From Deltaproteobacteria bacterium (lineage in GTDB: Bacteria > Myxococcota_A > Polyangia > Polyangiales > Ga0077539), in assembly GCA_947494865.1 (NCBI GenBank), contig CANMAT010000016.1:1-14970 (forward strand): DNA of 14,970 nucleotides, written 5' to 3'. Below, in pieces: positions 1 to 8,979 of this stretch. The translations under genes and the position numbers were made by a program. Position 1 is the stretch's first letter. Every line of letters begins with the position of its first letter. The notes below the pieces were generated by a model. That model did not search any database. It was not told the DNA's origin and saw only the letters and a list, made by a program, of their open reading frames with translations.

Positions 1-115
1 CACTCGATCCCGTCGCAACGGTCTCTCTCGCGCCGCTCAAAGCGCGGTCGAAGGAGCGCGTCGGCGCCCCGGCCGATCGAAGCGTGGGCGGGCGTCAGCG
101 GTCAGAAAACGAAGC

Positions 116-145
116 CCCTCGTTCGCATCCGAGGCGAACGAAGGG
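116..145. repeat. Inverted repeat / hairpin
   Basis: The arms TCGTTCGC (119-126) and GCGAACGA (134-141) are perfectly complementary around a seven-base loop. Three more C-G pairs (116-118 with 143-145) follow a single bulged base at 142. It is the longest perfect stem I noticed in the non-coding left end. No T-run follows on either strand, so it is not a canonical intrinsic terminator. It could be an operator or an RNA structure at the end of an upstream transcript; the sequence alone does not decide. Confidence 0.4.
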
Positions 146-225
146 TGAAAGCCGCGGCGCGCGGGCGCGTGACGAAGCCCCCTTCGAGGGTCAAGGGTAC
201 GGATTTAATCGAATCAAAGCATACG

Positions 226-248
226 AACGGACGACAATGTCCGTTTTT
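226..248 (+). terminator. Weak intrinsic terminator candidate
   Basis: AACGGAC (226-232) pairs with GTCCGTT (239-245) over a six-base loop, and the right arm runs into five consecutive T (244-248). This is the layout of a rho-independent terminator reading rightwards. The stem is short (7 bp, four of them G-C), so it would be weak. It would end transcription from a gene to the left of the window before the histidine kinase gene begins. Confidence 0.4.
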
Positions 249-416
249 ATGGGCCATGTCGGGGGGGAGGCCCCTGGCGGTTCCATGGAACGAAAGGGGC
301 GGAGCTTGTAGAAGAGCGCCTATAGAATTCGTGCGTGGTTCTTTCGGTAATGGCACGCCACCTACCTGAGAGCCTTGTGTAGTTTCGAGACGACGCAGCT
401 TCGGGGACCATCGATC

Positions 417-2348
417 TTGAAGACCGGCGAAGTACCAGACACACCCCGCGCAAGGCTCCGTGTGCTGGTCGCAGCAGACGACCCCGGGCGCGCCCTGGAG
501 GTGTGCGCGGTCGCGTCGCGGCACGAGTCGCTGCGCGAGGGCGTGTCGCGCGCTCCGTCGTGGGTCGAGGCGCGGGCCAGGCTGCAGCGCGGCGCCGACG
601 ACGCATGCGTGGTGGTGTGGTCGCCGGGCTCCGAGCCCGCGAGCGAGCTGCTCCACGACGCGTCGGCGCAGGGCTGGAGCGTGCCGCTCATCGTGGTGAC
701 GCCCGTCGAAGACCCCGCGGCCGAGGGGGTCGCGATGTTGCTCGGCGTCTCCGAGTGGCTGGTGCGGCCCGCGCTCACGGCCCTCGACCTCGAGCGCGCC
801 GTGCGCAACGCCGTGTGGCGGGCCGCGGTGCACCGCCGCCTCCGCGAGCGCGAGCACACGTTCCGCGCGGCCTTCGAGGGCGGCGACGAGGCGAGGCTCC
901 TCGTCGACGACGAGGGCCGCTGCCGCGACGCCAACGCGGTCGCGCGCCGGGTCTTCGCGCTGCCCGCGGGCGACCTCGTGGGCGTGAGCCTCGCCGCGCG
1001 CGTGGGCGCCGTCGCGCACGCGCGCCTCGCGTCGCTCTGGGCCCCGCAAGGGCCAACCCCCCGCGAGGCCACCCTGCGGGTGCAGCACCCCGGCGGCGCG
1101 AGCGTCACGTACGAAGCCCGCGTGGTGCCGCGCATCCTGCTCGACTGTCACCTCGCGGTGCTGCGCGACGTCACGAGCCGCGAAGAGATGCGCATGCGCC
1201 TCTCGCTGAGCGAGCGCATGTCGTCGCTGGGCACCCTCGCCGCGGGCATGGCCCACGCGATCAACAACCCGCTGCAGGTGATCTACACGAGCGTCGACCT
1301 GGTGCAGCTGCACCTGGACCGCGCGCGCGCCGCCGACCCCGGCGCGGCCGTGGAGATCGACGAGGCGCTCACCGAAATGGCCGTGGCCCGCGAGGCCGCT
1401 GAGCGCGTGCAGCGCGTGGTGCGCGACCTCGCGGTGTTCACCCGGGCCGACCACGGCGAGACGTCGCGGGTGAACCTCTCGGTGCCCCTCGAGACGGCGA
1501 TACGCCTCACCGCGACGACCATTCGGCACCGCGCCACGCTGGTGAAAGACATTCGCCCCGGCGCGTCGGTGACGGGCAACGAGGCGCAGCTCACGCAGGT
1601 GTTCGTGCACCTGCTCCTCAACGCGGCGCAGGCGATCCCCGAGGGGGCCTCCGCGCAGAACGAGGTGCGGGTCTCCCTGGCGCGCGTGCCCGACGGCCGC
1701 GTGCAGGTGACGGTGAGCGACACGGGCCACGGGATGAGCCCCGAGGTCGTGGCGCAGGTGTTCGACCCGTTCTTTACGACCCGCTCGGTGGGCGAGGGCG
1801 TAGGCCTCGGGCTCTCGGTGTGCCATGGCACCGTCACGGCCATGGGGGGAGAGATCCTCGTCGCGAGCGAGCGCGGCAGGGGCACCACGTTTCGGGTGAT
1901 TCTCCCCGTTCTCGGGGGCTCGGGGCGCCCGGCCACGATGACCCCCATCCCCGTGCTCGACGCGGTGCCGCGGAGCCATGTGCTGGTCATCGACGACGAC
2001 CCGCTGGTCGTGCGGAGCCTCACGCGGCTGCTCCAGGGCCACCACGAGGTCGAGGCCCTCACCGACGCCCGCGAGGGCCTCGCGCGCGTGCTCTCGGGCG
2101 AGCGCTTCGACGCCATTCTGTGCGACGTGATGATGCCCGAGATGTCGGGCGTTGATTTCTATCAAGCGCTCGTGGCGCGGGTGCCCGAGCAGGCCGCGCG
2201 GGTGGTCTTCGTCACGGGGGGCGCGTTCTCGCCCGAGACGCGCGCGTTCCTCGAGGCGGGGCAGCACCGCGTGGTCGAGAAGCCTGTCACCCGCGGCACG
2301 CTCTTCAATGCCCTCTTGCGCGTGCTCCCCGAAGAGCGGGGCGGCTGA
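417..2348 (+). CDS. Soluble hybrid histidine kinase with N-terminal pseudo-receiver and C-terminal receiver
   Basis: This is a 643-residue cytoplasmic two-component protein with no membrane segment. Residues ~12-125 look like a response-regulator fold, but the phospho-acceptor Asp is absent (VVVWSPG at that place) and the conserved Lys is Arg (LVRPA), so it is probably a pseudo-receiver. A PAS-like domain follows (~148-265), then HisKA with phospho-acceptor His280, then a complete HATPase_c: N-box around N402, DTGHGM at ~435, FDPFFTTR and GVGLGLS. The C-terminal receiver (~520-640) has acidic D526-528, acceptor D570 in LCDVMMPE and K622 in EKP, so it should accept phosphate. The residue after His280 is Ala, not the usual Glu of HEINNP. 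The TTG at 417 is chosen because GGGGA (403-407) lies 9 bases upstream; an in-frame TTG at 375 is the alternative (657 residues). No partner regulator lies next to it. Signal and output are unknown. Confidence 0.93.
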   Translation: MKTGEVPDTPRARLRVLVAADDPGRALEVCAVASRHESLREGVSRAPSWVEARARLQRGADDACVVVWSPGSEPASELLHDASAQGWSVPLIVVTPVEDPAAEGVAMLLGVSEWLVRPALTALDLERAVRNAVWRAAVHRRLREREHTFRAAFEGGDEARLLVDDEGRCRDANAVARRVFALPAGDLVGVSLAARVGAVAHARLASLWAPQGPTPREATLRVQHPGGASVTYEARVVPRILLDCHLAVLRDVTSREEMRMRLSLSERMSSLGTLAAGMAHAINNPLQVIYTSVDLVQLHLDRARAADPGAAVEIDEALTEMAVAREAAERVQRVVRDLAVFTRADHGETSRVNLSVPLETAIRLTATTIRHRATLVKDIRPGASVTGNEAQLTQVFVHLLLNAAQAIPEGASAQNEVRVSLARVPDGRVQVTVSDTGHGMSPEVVAQVFDPFFTTRSVGEGVGLGLSVCHGTVTAMGGEILVASERGRGTTFRVILPVLGGSGRPATMTPIPVLDAVPRSHVLVIDDDPLVVRSLTRLLQGHHEVEALTDAREGLARVLSGERFDAILCDVMMPEMSGVDFYQALVARVPEQAARVVFVTGGAFSPETRAFLEAGQHRVVEKPVTRGTLFNALLRVLPEERGG

Positions 2349-2360
2349 GCCTCGCATAGG

Positions 2361-2400
2361 GCGCTAAGCGCTTGACACACCGGCCCCGGTAGCGATTGCC
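2361..2400 (+). promoter_or_regulatory. Possible promoter with palindrome for the acyl-CoA synthetase gene
   Basis: A perfect TTGACA -35 hexamer sits at 2372-2377, directly after the small palindrome GCGCT-A-AGCGC (2361-2371). At 17-18 bases downstream only poor -10 matches occur (ATTGCC or TTGCCT around 2395-2401). The 123-base gap to the next gene start suits an independent promoter, and the palindrome abutting the -35 could be a repressor site or the tail of the upstream transcript. The weak -10 keeps confidence low. Confidence 0.3.
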
Positions 2401-2471
2401 TACGCGCCGAAGGTCGCGGCGCGGTCGGGCAGCGGGTGCCCTCCGTCGGTCGCGCAGGAGGGTCTCGACGC

Positions 2472-4250
2472 ATGCCCGCAGACACGGTACCGGCACGCCT
2501 CTTCGCGCAAGAGAAGCACCGCCCCGACGCGCCCGCGTGGTGCGAGAAGGTCGACGGCGCATGGCGCGCCACGCGCTGGGCCGACCACGCGCGCCTCGTG
2601 CGACGCGCCGCGCGCGCGCTCATCGCCCTGGGCGTCGAGAGGGGCTCCGCGGTGGCCATCCTGGGCTTCAACCGCTCCGAGTGGGTGGTGATGGACCTCG
2701 CCGCGATGTGCATCGGCGCGGTGCCCGTAGGGATCTACACCACGTCGTCGCCCGACGAGGTGCAGTACATCGCCGCGCACTGCGACGCCGCGGTGATCCT
2801 CGTCGAGAGCCTCGCGCAGTGGGAGAAGGTCGACGCCCGCCGCGGCGACCTCCCGGCCCTCAAGCGCGTGGTGCTCATGCGCGGCGCCGCCGTCGAAGAC
2901 CCGCTCGCCCTCACGTGGGAGGCCTTCCTCGCGCTGGGCGACGGCGACGACGCCGAGGTGTTCGCGCGCGTCGACGGGCTCGAGCCCGACGGCCTCGCCA
3001 CGCTGATCTACACGTCGGGCACCACGGGGCCGCCCAAAGGGGTGATGCTCTCGCACCGCAACCTCGCGTGGACGGCCGCCGTGGCGCTCGAACTCACCGG
3101 CGCCGGCCCCGACGACGCGATGCTGTCGTACCTCCCGCTGTCGCACATCGCCGAGCAGATGCTCAGCATCCACGGCTCGTGCACCACGGGGGCGTGCATC
3201 TACTTCGCCGAGTCGATCGAGAAGGTGCCCGACGACCTCAAGACCGCGCAGCCGACCATCTTCTTCGGCGTGCCGCGCATCTGGGAGAAGTTTCACGCCG
3301 CCGTCGCGGGGAAGCTCCGTCAGGCCACCGGCGTGAAGGCCGCGCTCGTGTCGTGGGCGCGCGGCGTGGCCACAAAGGCCAACGGGTACAAGAACCGCGG
3401 AGAGGCGCTCCCGGGCCTCCTCGAGCTGCAGTATCGCCTCGCGAAGAAGCTTGTTTTTTCGAAGCTCCACGCGGCCCTGGGGCTCGGGCGGGCGCGCATC
3501 TGCGTGAGCGGCGCGGCCCCCGTGGGGGTCGACGTGCTCGAGTTCTTCGCGAGCCTCGACCTGCCCATTCAAGAGATCTACGGCCAGTCGGAGGACACCG
3601 GGCCCACGAGCTTCAACAGCCCCGGCAAGACGAAGTACGGCTCCGTGGGCACCGCCCTCCCCGGCGTCGACGTGAAGATCGCCGACGACGGAGAGATCCT
3701 CGTGAAGGGGCCCAACGTGTTTCTCGGATACTACAAAGACCCCGACGCGACGGCCGCGACGCTCACCGAGGGGTGGCTCCACTCGGGCGACCTCGGGGCC
3801 TTCGACGGCGACGGTTTTCTCTCCATCACCGGCCGCAAGAAGGAGATTCTCATCACCTCGGGGGGCAAGAACATCACCCCCAAGAACATCGAGGCCGACC
3901 TCAAGAAGAGCCCGCTCATCGCCGAGGCCGTGCTCGTGGGCGACCGTCGGCCGTACCTCACGGTGCTGCTCGTGCTCGACCCCGAGCGCCTCGCGGCCCT
4001 CGCGCGCGAGAGCGGCGAGGCCGACGCGCCCGCCGACCCCAACGCCGCCCCGTACGTGCGCAAGGCCATCGAGGGCGTCGTCGAAGCGGTGAACGCGCGC
4101 TACGCCCGCGTCGAGGCGGTGAAGAAGTTCTACGTGCTCCCGAAGCCCCTCACCATCGAGGGCGGCGAGCTCACGCCCACCATGAAGGTGAAGCGCCCCG
4201 TGGTGTACAAGCGCTTCGCGGCCGAGATCGAGGCGCTCTACACCGAGTGA
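2472..4250 (+). CDS. Long-chain fatty acid-CoA ligase (AMP-forming)
   Basis: The protein activates a fatty acid with ATP to an acyl-adenylate and transfers it to CoA, feeding beta-oxidation or lipid synthesis at the cytoplasmic membrane face. It has 592 residues, usual for the bacterial FadD15/eukaryotic-like long-chain synthetases. All adenylate-forming signatures are present in order: phosphate loop YTSGTTGPPKG (180-190), YGQSE (370-374), the ribose-binding Asp in HSGD (D440), the hinge GRKKE (454-458) followed by ITSGGKNI, and a C-terminal catalytic Lys, most likely K572 in PTMKVKR. The ATG at 2472 is chosen because AGGAGGG (2456-2462) lies 9 bases upstream; an in-frame GTG at 2436 would add 12 residues and would place this ribosome site inside the gene. 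The stop is one base from the stop of the convergent gene. Chain-length preference cannot be read from the sequence. Confidence 0.95.
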   Translation: MPADTVPARLFAQEKHRPDAPAWCEKVDGAWRATRWADHARLVRRAARALIALGVERGSAVAILGFNRSEWVVMDLAAMCIGAVPVGIYTTSSPDEVQYIAAHCDAAVILVESLAQWEKVDARRGDLPALKRVVLMRGAAVEDPLALTWEAFLALGDGDDAEVFARVDGLEPDGLATLIYTSGTTGPPKGVMLSHRNLAWTAAVALELTGAGPDDAMLSYLPLSHIAEQMLSIHGSCTTGACIYFAESIEKVPDDLKTAQPTIFFGVPRIWEKFHAAVAGKLRQATGVKAALVSWARGVATKANGYKNRGEALPGLLELQYRLAKKLVFSKLHAALGLGRARICVSGAAPVGVDVLEFFASLDLPIQEIYGQSEDTGPTSFNSPGKTKYGSVGTALPGVDVKIADDGEILVKGPNVFLGYYKDPDATAATLTEGWLHSGDLGAFDGDGFLSITGRKKEILITSGGKNITPKNIEADLKKSPLIAEAVLVGDRRPYLTVLLVLDPERLAALARESGEADAPADPNAAPYVRKAIEGVVEAVNARYARVEAVKKFYVLPKPLTIEGGELTPTMKVKRPVVYKRFAAEIEALYTE

Positions 4251-4251
4251 G

Positions 4252-5520
4252 TCACCCGCGCCCGGCGGCCTCGAGGGCGCGGTCGAGTGCGACCTCGTCG
4301 AGGTCGTCGCGCGCGGCGAGCCCGAGGGCCTCGCGCACGGGCTCGCACGCGGCGGCCTCGAGCGCCACGCGGACGCGCGTGCAGGCCCGCGGGCGGTCGT
4401 GGGCGCGCAGGGCCCACACGGCCGCCACGCGGCGCTCGAGGGGGGCCGCGGGGTCTTCGATGACGCGGGCCGCGAGGCAGGGGTCGAGGCGCACGCTCCG
4501 GTAGCCCGACACGTGGGCGAGGAGCGCGCGCGTCGAGGCGCGCCAGTCTTCGAGGGAGCGCCCGCGGCGGTCGAGGAGTGAGGCCTCTACGTCGTCGCTG
4601 GCCTCGCGCACGCGCCACGCGTCGAGCTCGGCGCGCAGGCGGTCGTAGAGGGCGTCGCGGAGGCGTACCGCGCGCGCCACGGAGCCGTCGCGCACGTCGC
4701 GGACCATCGCGTGCGACAGGAGCGGGAGCTGCACCTCCTCGCCGTCGACGAGGCGCACGAGCACGCCGAACTCGTTCCAGTCGACGTCGGCCACGAGCGA
4801 CCACGGGACGAAGCGCTCGCAGCCGTTGCGCTGCATCGCCACGCCGTCGCCGCCGACGGTGACCCGCGAGACGCACACCTCCATCACGAGGCGCGCGGCG
4901 AGGGCGAAGCCCGCGGCCCACGCGAGGAGGCCCGCGAGCACGCCGCCGGTGCGCATCACGGTGTCGGCCAGGGGCATCGGCGCGGCCACCGAGAGCATCA
5001 CCACGAGGGCCGTGAGCCCCGACGTGTCGACACCACCACGGAGGGGAATCGTGAGCGCCCGCCGCGAGAGGGCCCGGCGCATCGCGTCGCGCACCGCCGC
5101 GAGGGCCTCATCGTGGGGGAGGGTGATGCCCCACGCGCGGCCGTCGTTGCAGCGCAGGCGAAGCTCCTCGCCGTCGCCCTCGCGGGAGGGGTGCACGGAC
5201 CAGCGGACCACGCTGCTCCAGGGCACCTCGGTGCGCGTGTCTCCGTGCTCGATCGTGAGGCCATCGTCGGAGAGCTCCAGGGCGCCGACGGTTTTCTGAC
5301 GGCGCGGGTGGCCGATGCGCAGGGCGGTCAAACCCATGACACCCGAGGCGCAGAGGAGAAATGCCTGCATACCCACCGAGGCCGCCTCGCCCGAGGCCGC
5401 CCACAGCGCGCAGGCCGCCGCGAGGGCGCCCGCGACGGCGCCGTATCGAAGAAGCGGGTCTTCGAGGGGCCCAGGATTCACGCGGAGGGTAACGGCCTCG
5501 ATACGAGCGGGAGACGACAT
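4252..5520 (-). CDS. Membrane protein with duplicated [2 TM + PH-like] unit and helical C-terminus
   Basis: I do not recognise a named family. The 422-residue protein has two hydrophobic helices at ~25-43 and ~48-67, a soluble beta-type segment at ~78-150, two more helices at ~168-186 and ~192-212, and a second soluble segment at ~217-300. The soluble segments look like copies: each carries DG(L/V), then an acidic/polar strand, then VPWS-x-V (99-104 and 238-243) ending in a Trp. That pattern resembles bacterial PH-like domains that follow a TM pair. The last ~110 residues are Ala/Leu/Arg-rich and HEAT-like. The ATG at 5520 fits best: GGAGG is 5 bases upstream, while the GTG at 5526 overlaps that ribosome site. 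It diverges from the LRR kinase gene and ends one base from the acyl-CoA synthetase. The role is unknown; a membrane-bound scaffold or lipid-facing sensor is a guess. Confidence 0.85.
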   Translation of the reverse strand: MSSPARIEAVTLRVNPGPLEDPLLRYGAVAGALAAACALWAASGEAASVGMQAFLLCASGVMGLTALRIGHPRRQKTVGALELSDDGLTIEHGDTRTEVPWSSVVRWSVHPSREGDGEELRLRCNDGRAWGITLPHDEALAAVRDAMRRALSRRALTIPLRGGVDTSGLTALVVMLSVAAPMPLADTVMRTGGVLAGLLAWAAGFALAARLVMEVCVSRVTVGGDGVAMQRNGCERFVPWSLVADVDWNEFGVLVRLVDGEEVQLPLLSHAMVRDVRDGSVARAVRLRDALYDRLRAELDAWRVREASDDVEASLLDRRGRSLEDWRASTRALLAHVSGYRSVRLDPCLAARVIEDPAAPLERRVAAVWALRAHDRPRACTRVRVALEAAACEPVREALGLAARDDLDEVALDRALEAAGRG

Positions 5521-5658
5521 CGCCACCTCCGGTGAGCCTCTACGGCGTCAGTGCCAGCACGACCGCCGCGAAGGTGCATCAATCGTGCGCGCGGCGCCGT
5601 CGGCCGAAGCGACCGCCGCGGCTACAGTGGAGCCTCGCTCCCGCCGTTGAGCCATTCC
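5521..5658. promoter_or_regulatory. Divergent intergenic region
   Basis: This gap separates the start of the leftward membrane-protein gene from the start of the rightward LRR kinase gene, so promoters for both should lie here. On the + strand TACAGT (5623-5628) matches four of six bases of a housekeeping -10 and lies 30 bases before the GTG start, but no -35 is visible at the right spacing. On the - strand only the ribosome site GGAGG (5530-5526) is clear. No operator-like repeat stands out. Confidence 0.3.
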
Positions 5659-7482
<1,824 letters not shown>

Positions 7483-7579
7483 CCGCCGACGCGCTCTGCA
7501 TTTGCGCCGCGCGTGACGGTCGTGCGATCGTCCCGCTGCTGTGGGAATCCGTTCAACCGTCCCTACTCCCGCGCTCGTG

Positions 7580-8104
7580 ATGGACCTCCCTCACGGCCGC
7601 ATCGACTCTGGCGGACCTGACCGCGAGCGCCTCGTGGCGCTCCCCGCGGCGTGGTTCGGCGACGTGCTCGAGAGCCTCGCCGAGTGCCACGGGGCCTTCG
7701 CCGACCGGCTCGCGGGGGCCATCGTGGCCGAGGCCGCGGCCTCCCTCGACGACCCCGACGGGTGCGCCCCCGACGAGGTGGCCTGGGCCCTCTCCCTCGC
7801 GTTCGCGCGCCGGGGCCTCGGGCTCGCCGCGTTCGAACGCTGGGGCGACGCGCTGCTCTTCGTGTGGCGCGCCGCGCCCGCCGAGGGGCCGATGTTTCGC
7901 GAGTTCGCCTCGCGCCTCGCCGCGCGGGCCGTGGGCGAGCTCTTGCGCCTCAGCGCCGACGGCGTGGTGGTGGGCGCCGACGACGGCGAGCTGCGCATCC
8001 TCCTGGCGAGCGCCGACACCTGTCACCGCGTGCGCGGGCTCACCGCCGACGGGCTCTCCCACGAGTCCGTGATGGCCCTGCTCACCCCCGGAGACGACGC
8101 ATGA
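7580..8104 (+). CDS. Hypothetical protein of unknown family
   Basis: I do not recognise this 174-residue protein. It is Ala/Leu/Asp-rich, with no signal peptide and no membrane helix. The middle (~55-130) is predicted mostly helical, with the distinctive stretch FERWGDALLFVW and a single Cys near the C-terminus (SADTCHRVRG). A remote likeness to small sensor folds such as V4R is only a thought. Its codon use is that of a real gene in the main part, and its stop overlaps the start of the next gene by ATGA, so the two are probably translated together and may act together. The ATG at 7580 is the preferred start; GTG at 7577 or 7541 (187 residues) are in frame, and none has a clear ribosome site. 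It follows the LRR kinase by 97 bases. Confidence 0.75.
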   Translation: MDLPHGRIDSGGPDRERLVALPAAWFGDVLESLAECHGAFADRLAGAIVAEAAASLDDPDGCAPDEVAWALSLAFARRGLGLAAFERWGDALLFVWRAAPAEGPMFREFASRLAARAVGELLRLSADGVVVGADDGELRILLASADTCHRVRGLTADGLSHESVMALLTPGDDA

Positions 8105-8889
8105 ATCGCCACGACGCCGCCGCCCGGCTCGAGCTCCTCCTGGCGCGCGTGATCGCGCGCAAAGACGCCCCGCGCACGCACGCCTTCACGGCCACCGCGC
8201 CGGCGGCCGAGGCTCCCGCGAAGCCCTCGACCCCCGAGGTGATGGCCGCCGTCGACGCGCTCGACGACGACGCCAACGATGGGAGCCCCGAGGTCTCGCT
8301 CCACCCGCCGCTCGCGGGCGACCCGGGCATCGGCCCCGAGATCGACCTCATCGAGCGCACGATGGACCTCGACGTGTTCGCCCTCGAGGCCACCCTCGCC
8401 GCGACGCAAGCGACCTCCGTCACGATCGCGCGTCCCTTCCAGAGCGCGCCCGTCCCCGACGTGTCGGCCACGCTCGACGACCTGTCTCCCCTCGACGAGC
8501 CCCTCTCGCTCGAGCCTGAAGCCCTGCGGGCTCCTACGCCCCTCCCGCTGCGGGCCCCGACGCCCGCGCGCCCCGTAGCCGCCATCGAGCCCGATGTGGT
8601 CGAGCCCGAGGCCCTCGCGCCCCACCGCCCCGTGATGCGCGCGTCGACGCCCCCTCCGCTGCGCGCGCCCACGCCCGCGCCGTTGCGGGCCCTGACGCCC
8701 GCGCCCGTCGTCGAGACGCCCGCGCCCGTCGTCGAGACGCCCGCGCCCGAGCGCTTCGAGGCGCAGGCGTTCCCCGTCGAGGCCGCGGTGGTCGCGGTGG
8801 TCGCGATGGCGCCGCTCGCGCCTCGCTCCTTGCGAGACATCCTCGCGCGCTCAATGACGCTGAAAGTGCGCCGCTCGCCGCGAGGATGA
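8101..8889 (+). CDS. Thr-Pro octapeptide-repeat protein
   Basis: I do not recognise a family. The 262-residue protein begins with a short helical segment (1-22), continues with an acidic, probably disordered region (~40-140), then carries Pro/Thr octapeptides: LRAPTPLP (142) and LRAPTPAR (150), a spacer, then MRASTPPP (179), LRAPTPAP (187), LRALTPAP (195) and two VVETPAP units (203, 210). It ends with a hydrophobic patch (AAVVAVVAMAPLA) and a basic helix-like tail (SLRDILARSMTLKVRR). The patch is too short for a confident TM helix. The ATG at 8101 overlaps the previous stop (ATGA), which supports this start and translational coupling. The frame is open to 7651, but that part is a shadow of the previous gene. 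Lying between two kinase genes, its regular Thr-Pro sites make it a candidate phosphorylation target; this is inference. Confidence 0.82.
   Translation: MNRHDAAARLELLLARVIARKDAPRTHAFTATAPAAEAPAKPSTPEVMAAVDALDDDANDGSPEVSLHPPLAGDPGIGPEIDLIERTMDLDVFALEATLAATQATSVTIARPFQSAPVPDVSATLDDLSPLDEPLSLEPEALRAPTPLPLRAPTPARPVAAIEPDVVEPEALAPHRPVMRASTPPPLRAPTPAPLRALTPAPVVETPAPVVETPAPERFEAQAFPVEAAVVAVVAMAPLAPRSLRDILARSMTLKVRRSPRG
8527..8748 (+). repeat. Imperfect 24-bp coding repeats and a perfect 21-bp tandem duplication
   Basis: The DNA encoding the Thr-Pro octapeptides repeats with 24-base periodicity in two blocks (about 8524-8571 and 8635-8706), with codon-level differences between units. The last part is an exact tandem copy: the 21-base unit beginning CCCGTCGTCGAGACG at 8704 is repeated without change from 8725. 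The perfect copy implies a recent slippage or unequal-crossover event, while the older units have diverged. Confidence 0.85.
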
Positions 8890-8904
8890 CGCCGCGAGCG
8901 GGGG

Positions 8905-8938
8905 TCACCCTGTTGGCGACCTCCGGTGGGGTGATCAC
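8905..8938. promoter_or_regulatory. Inverted repeats upstream of the double kinase gene
   Basis: In the 90-base gap before the double kinase gene, TCACCC (8905-8910) is mirrored by GGGTGA (8929-8934) with 18 bases between. The right arm merges into the perfect eight-base palindrome GTGATCAC (8931-8938). Arms on one face about two helix turns apart are typical of dimeric repressor sites, but a 6-bp arm can arise by chance in GC-rich DNA. No convincing -10/-35 pair is visible. Confidence 0.25.
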
Positions 8939-8979
8939 GTCATTGCCCTGAACGGCAGCGCCCGAGGCGATGGAGCCAC

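Larger units (their letters stand above)
1..416. other. Upstream region without a convincing gene
   Basis: No reading frame here has a recognisable domain, a good ribosome site and myxobacterial-type codon use together. The first ~100 bases show fairly high third-position G/C in frame 3 of the + strand, which could be the 3' end of a gene entering from the left, but that frame has no stop until 311 and matches nothing I recognise. From about 200 to 250 the composition becomes AT-richer. This stretch holds a hairpin (116-145) and a small terminator-like hairpin (226-248), both listed separately, and then the leader of the histidine kinase gene. A TATAGA hexamer at 321-326 has no partner -35 at normal spacing. 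Confidence 0.5.

Noticed and set aside
321..326. TATAGA as a -10 for the histidine kinase gene
   Set aside because: No -35-like hexamer lies 16-18 bases upstream; the only TTG-like element (305-310) is too close.
352..366. TGGCAC resembling a sigma-54 -24 element before the histidine kinase gene
   Set aside because: The required GC-containing -12 element (TTGC-like) is absent at the correct spacing.
102..2357. 751-codon open frame on the minus strand across the histidine kinase gene
   Set aside because: It is antisense to a gene with all kinase motifs, has His/Arg/Ala-rich text without any domain, and exists because stop codons are rare at this GC.
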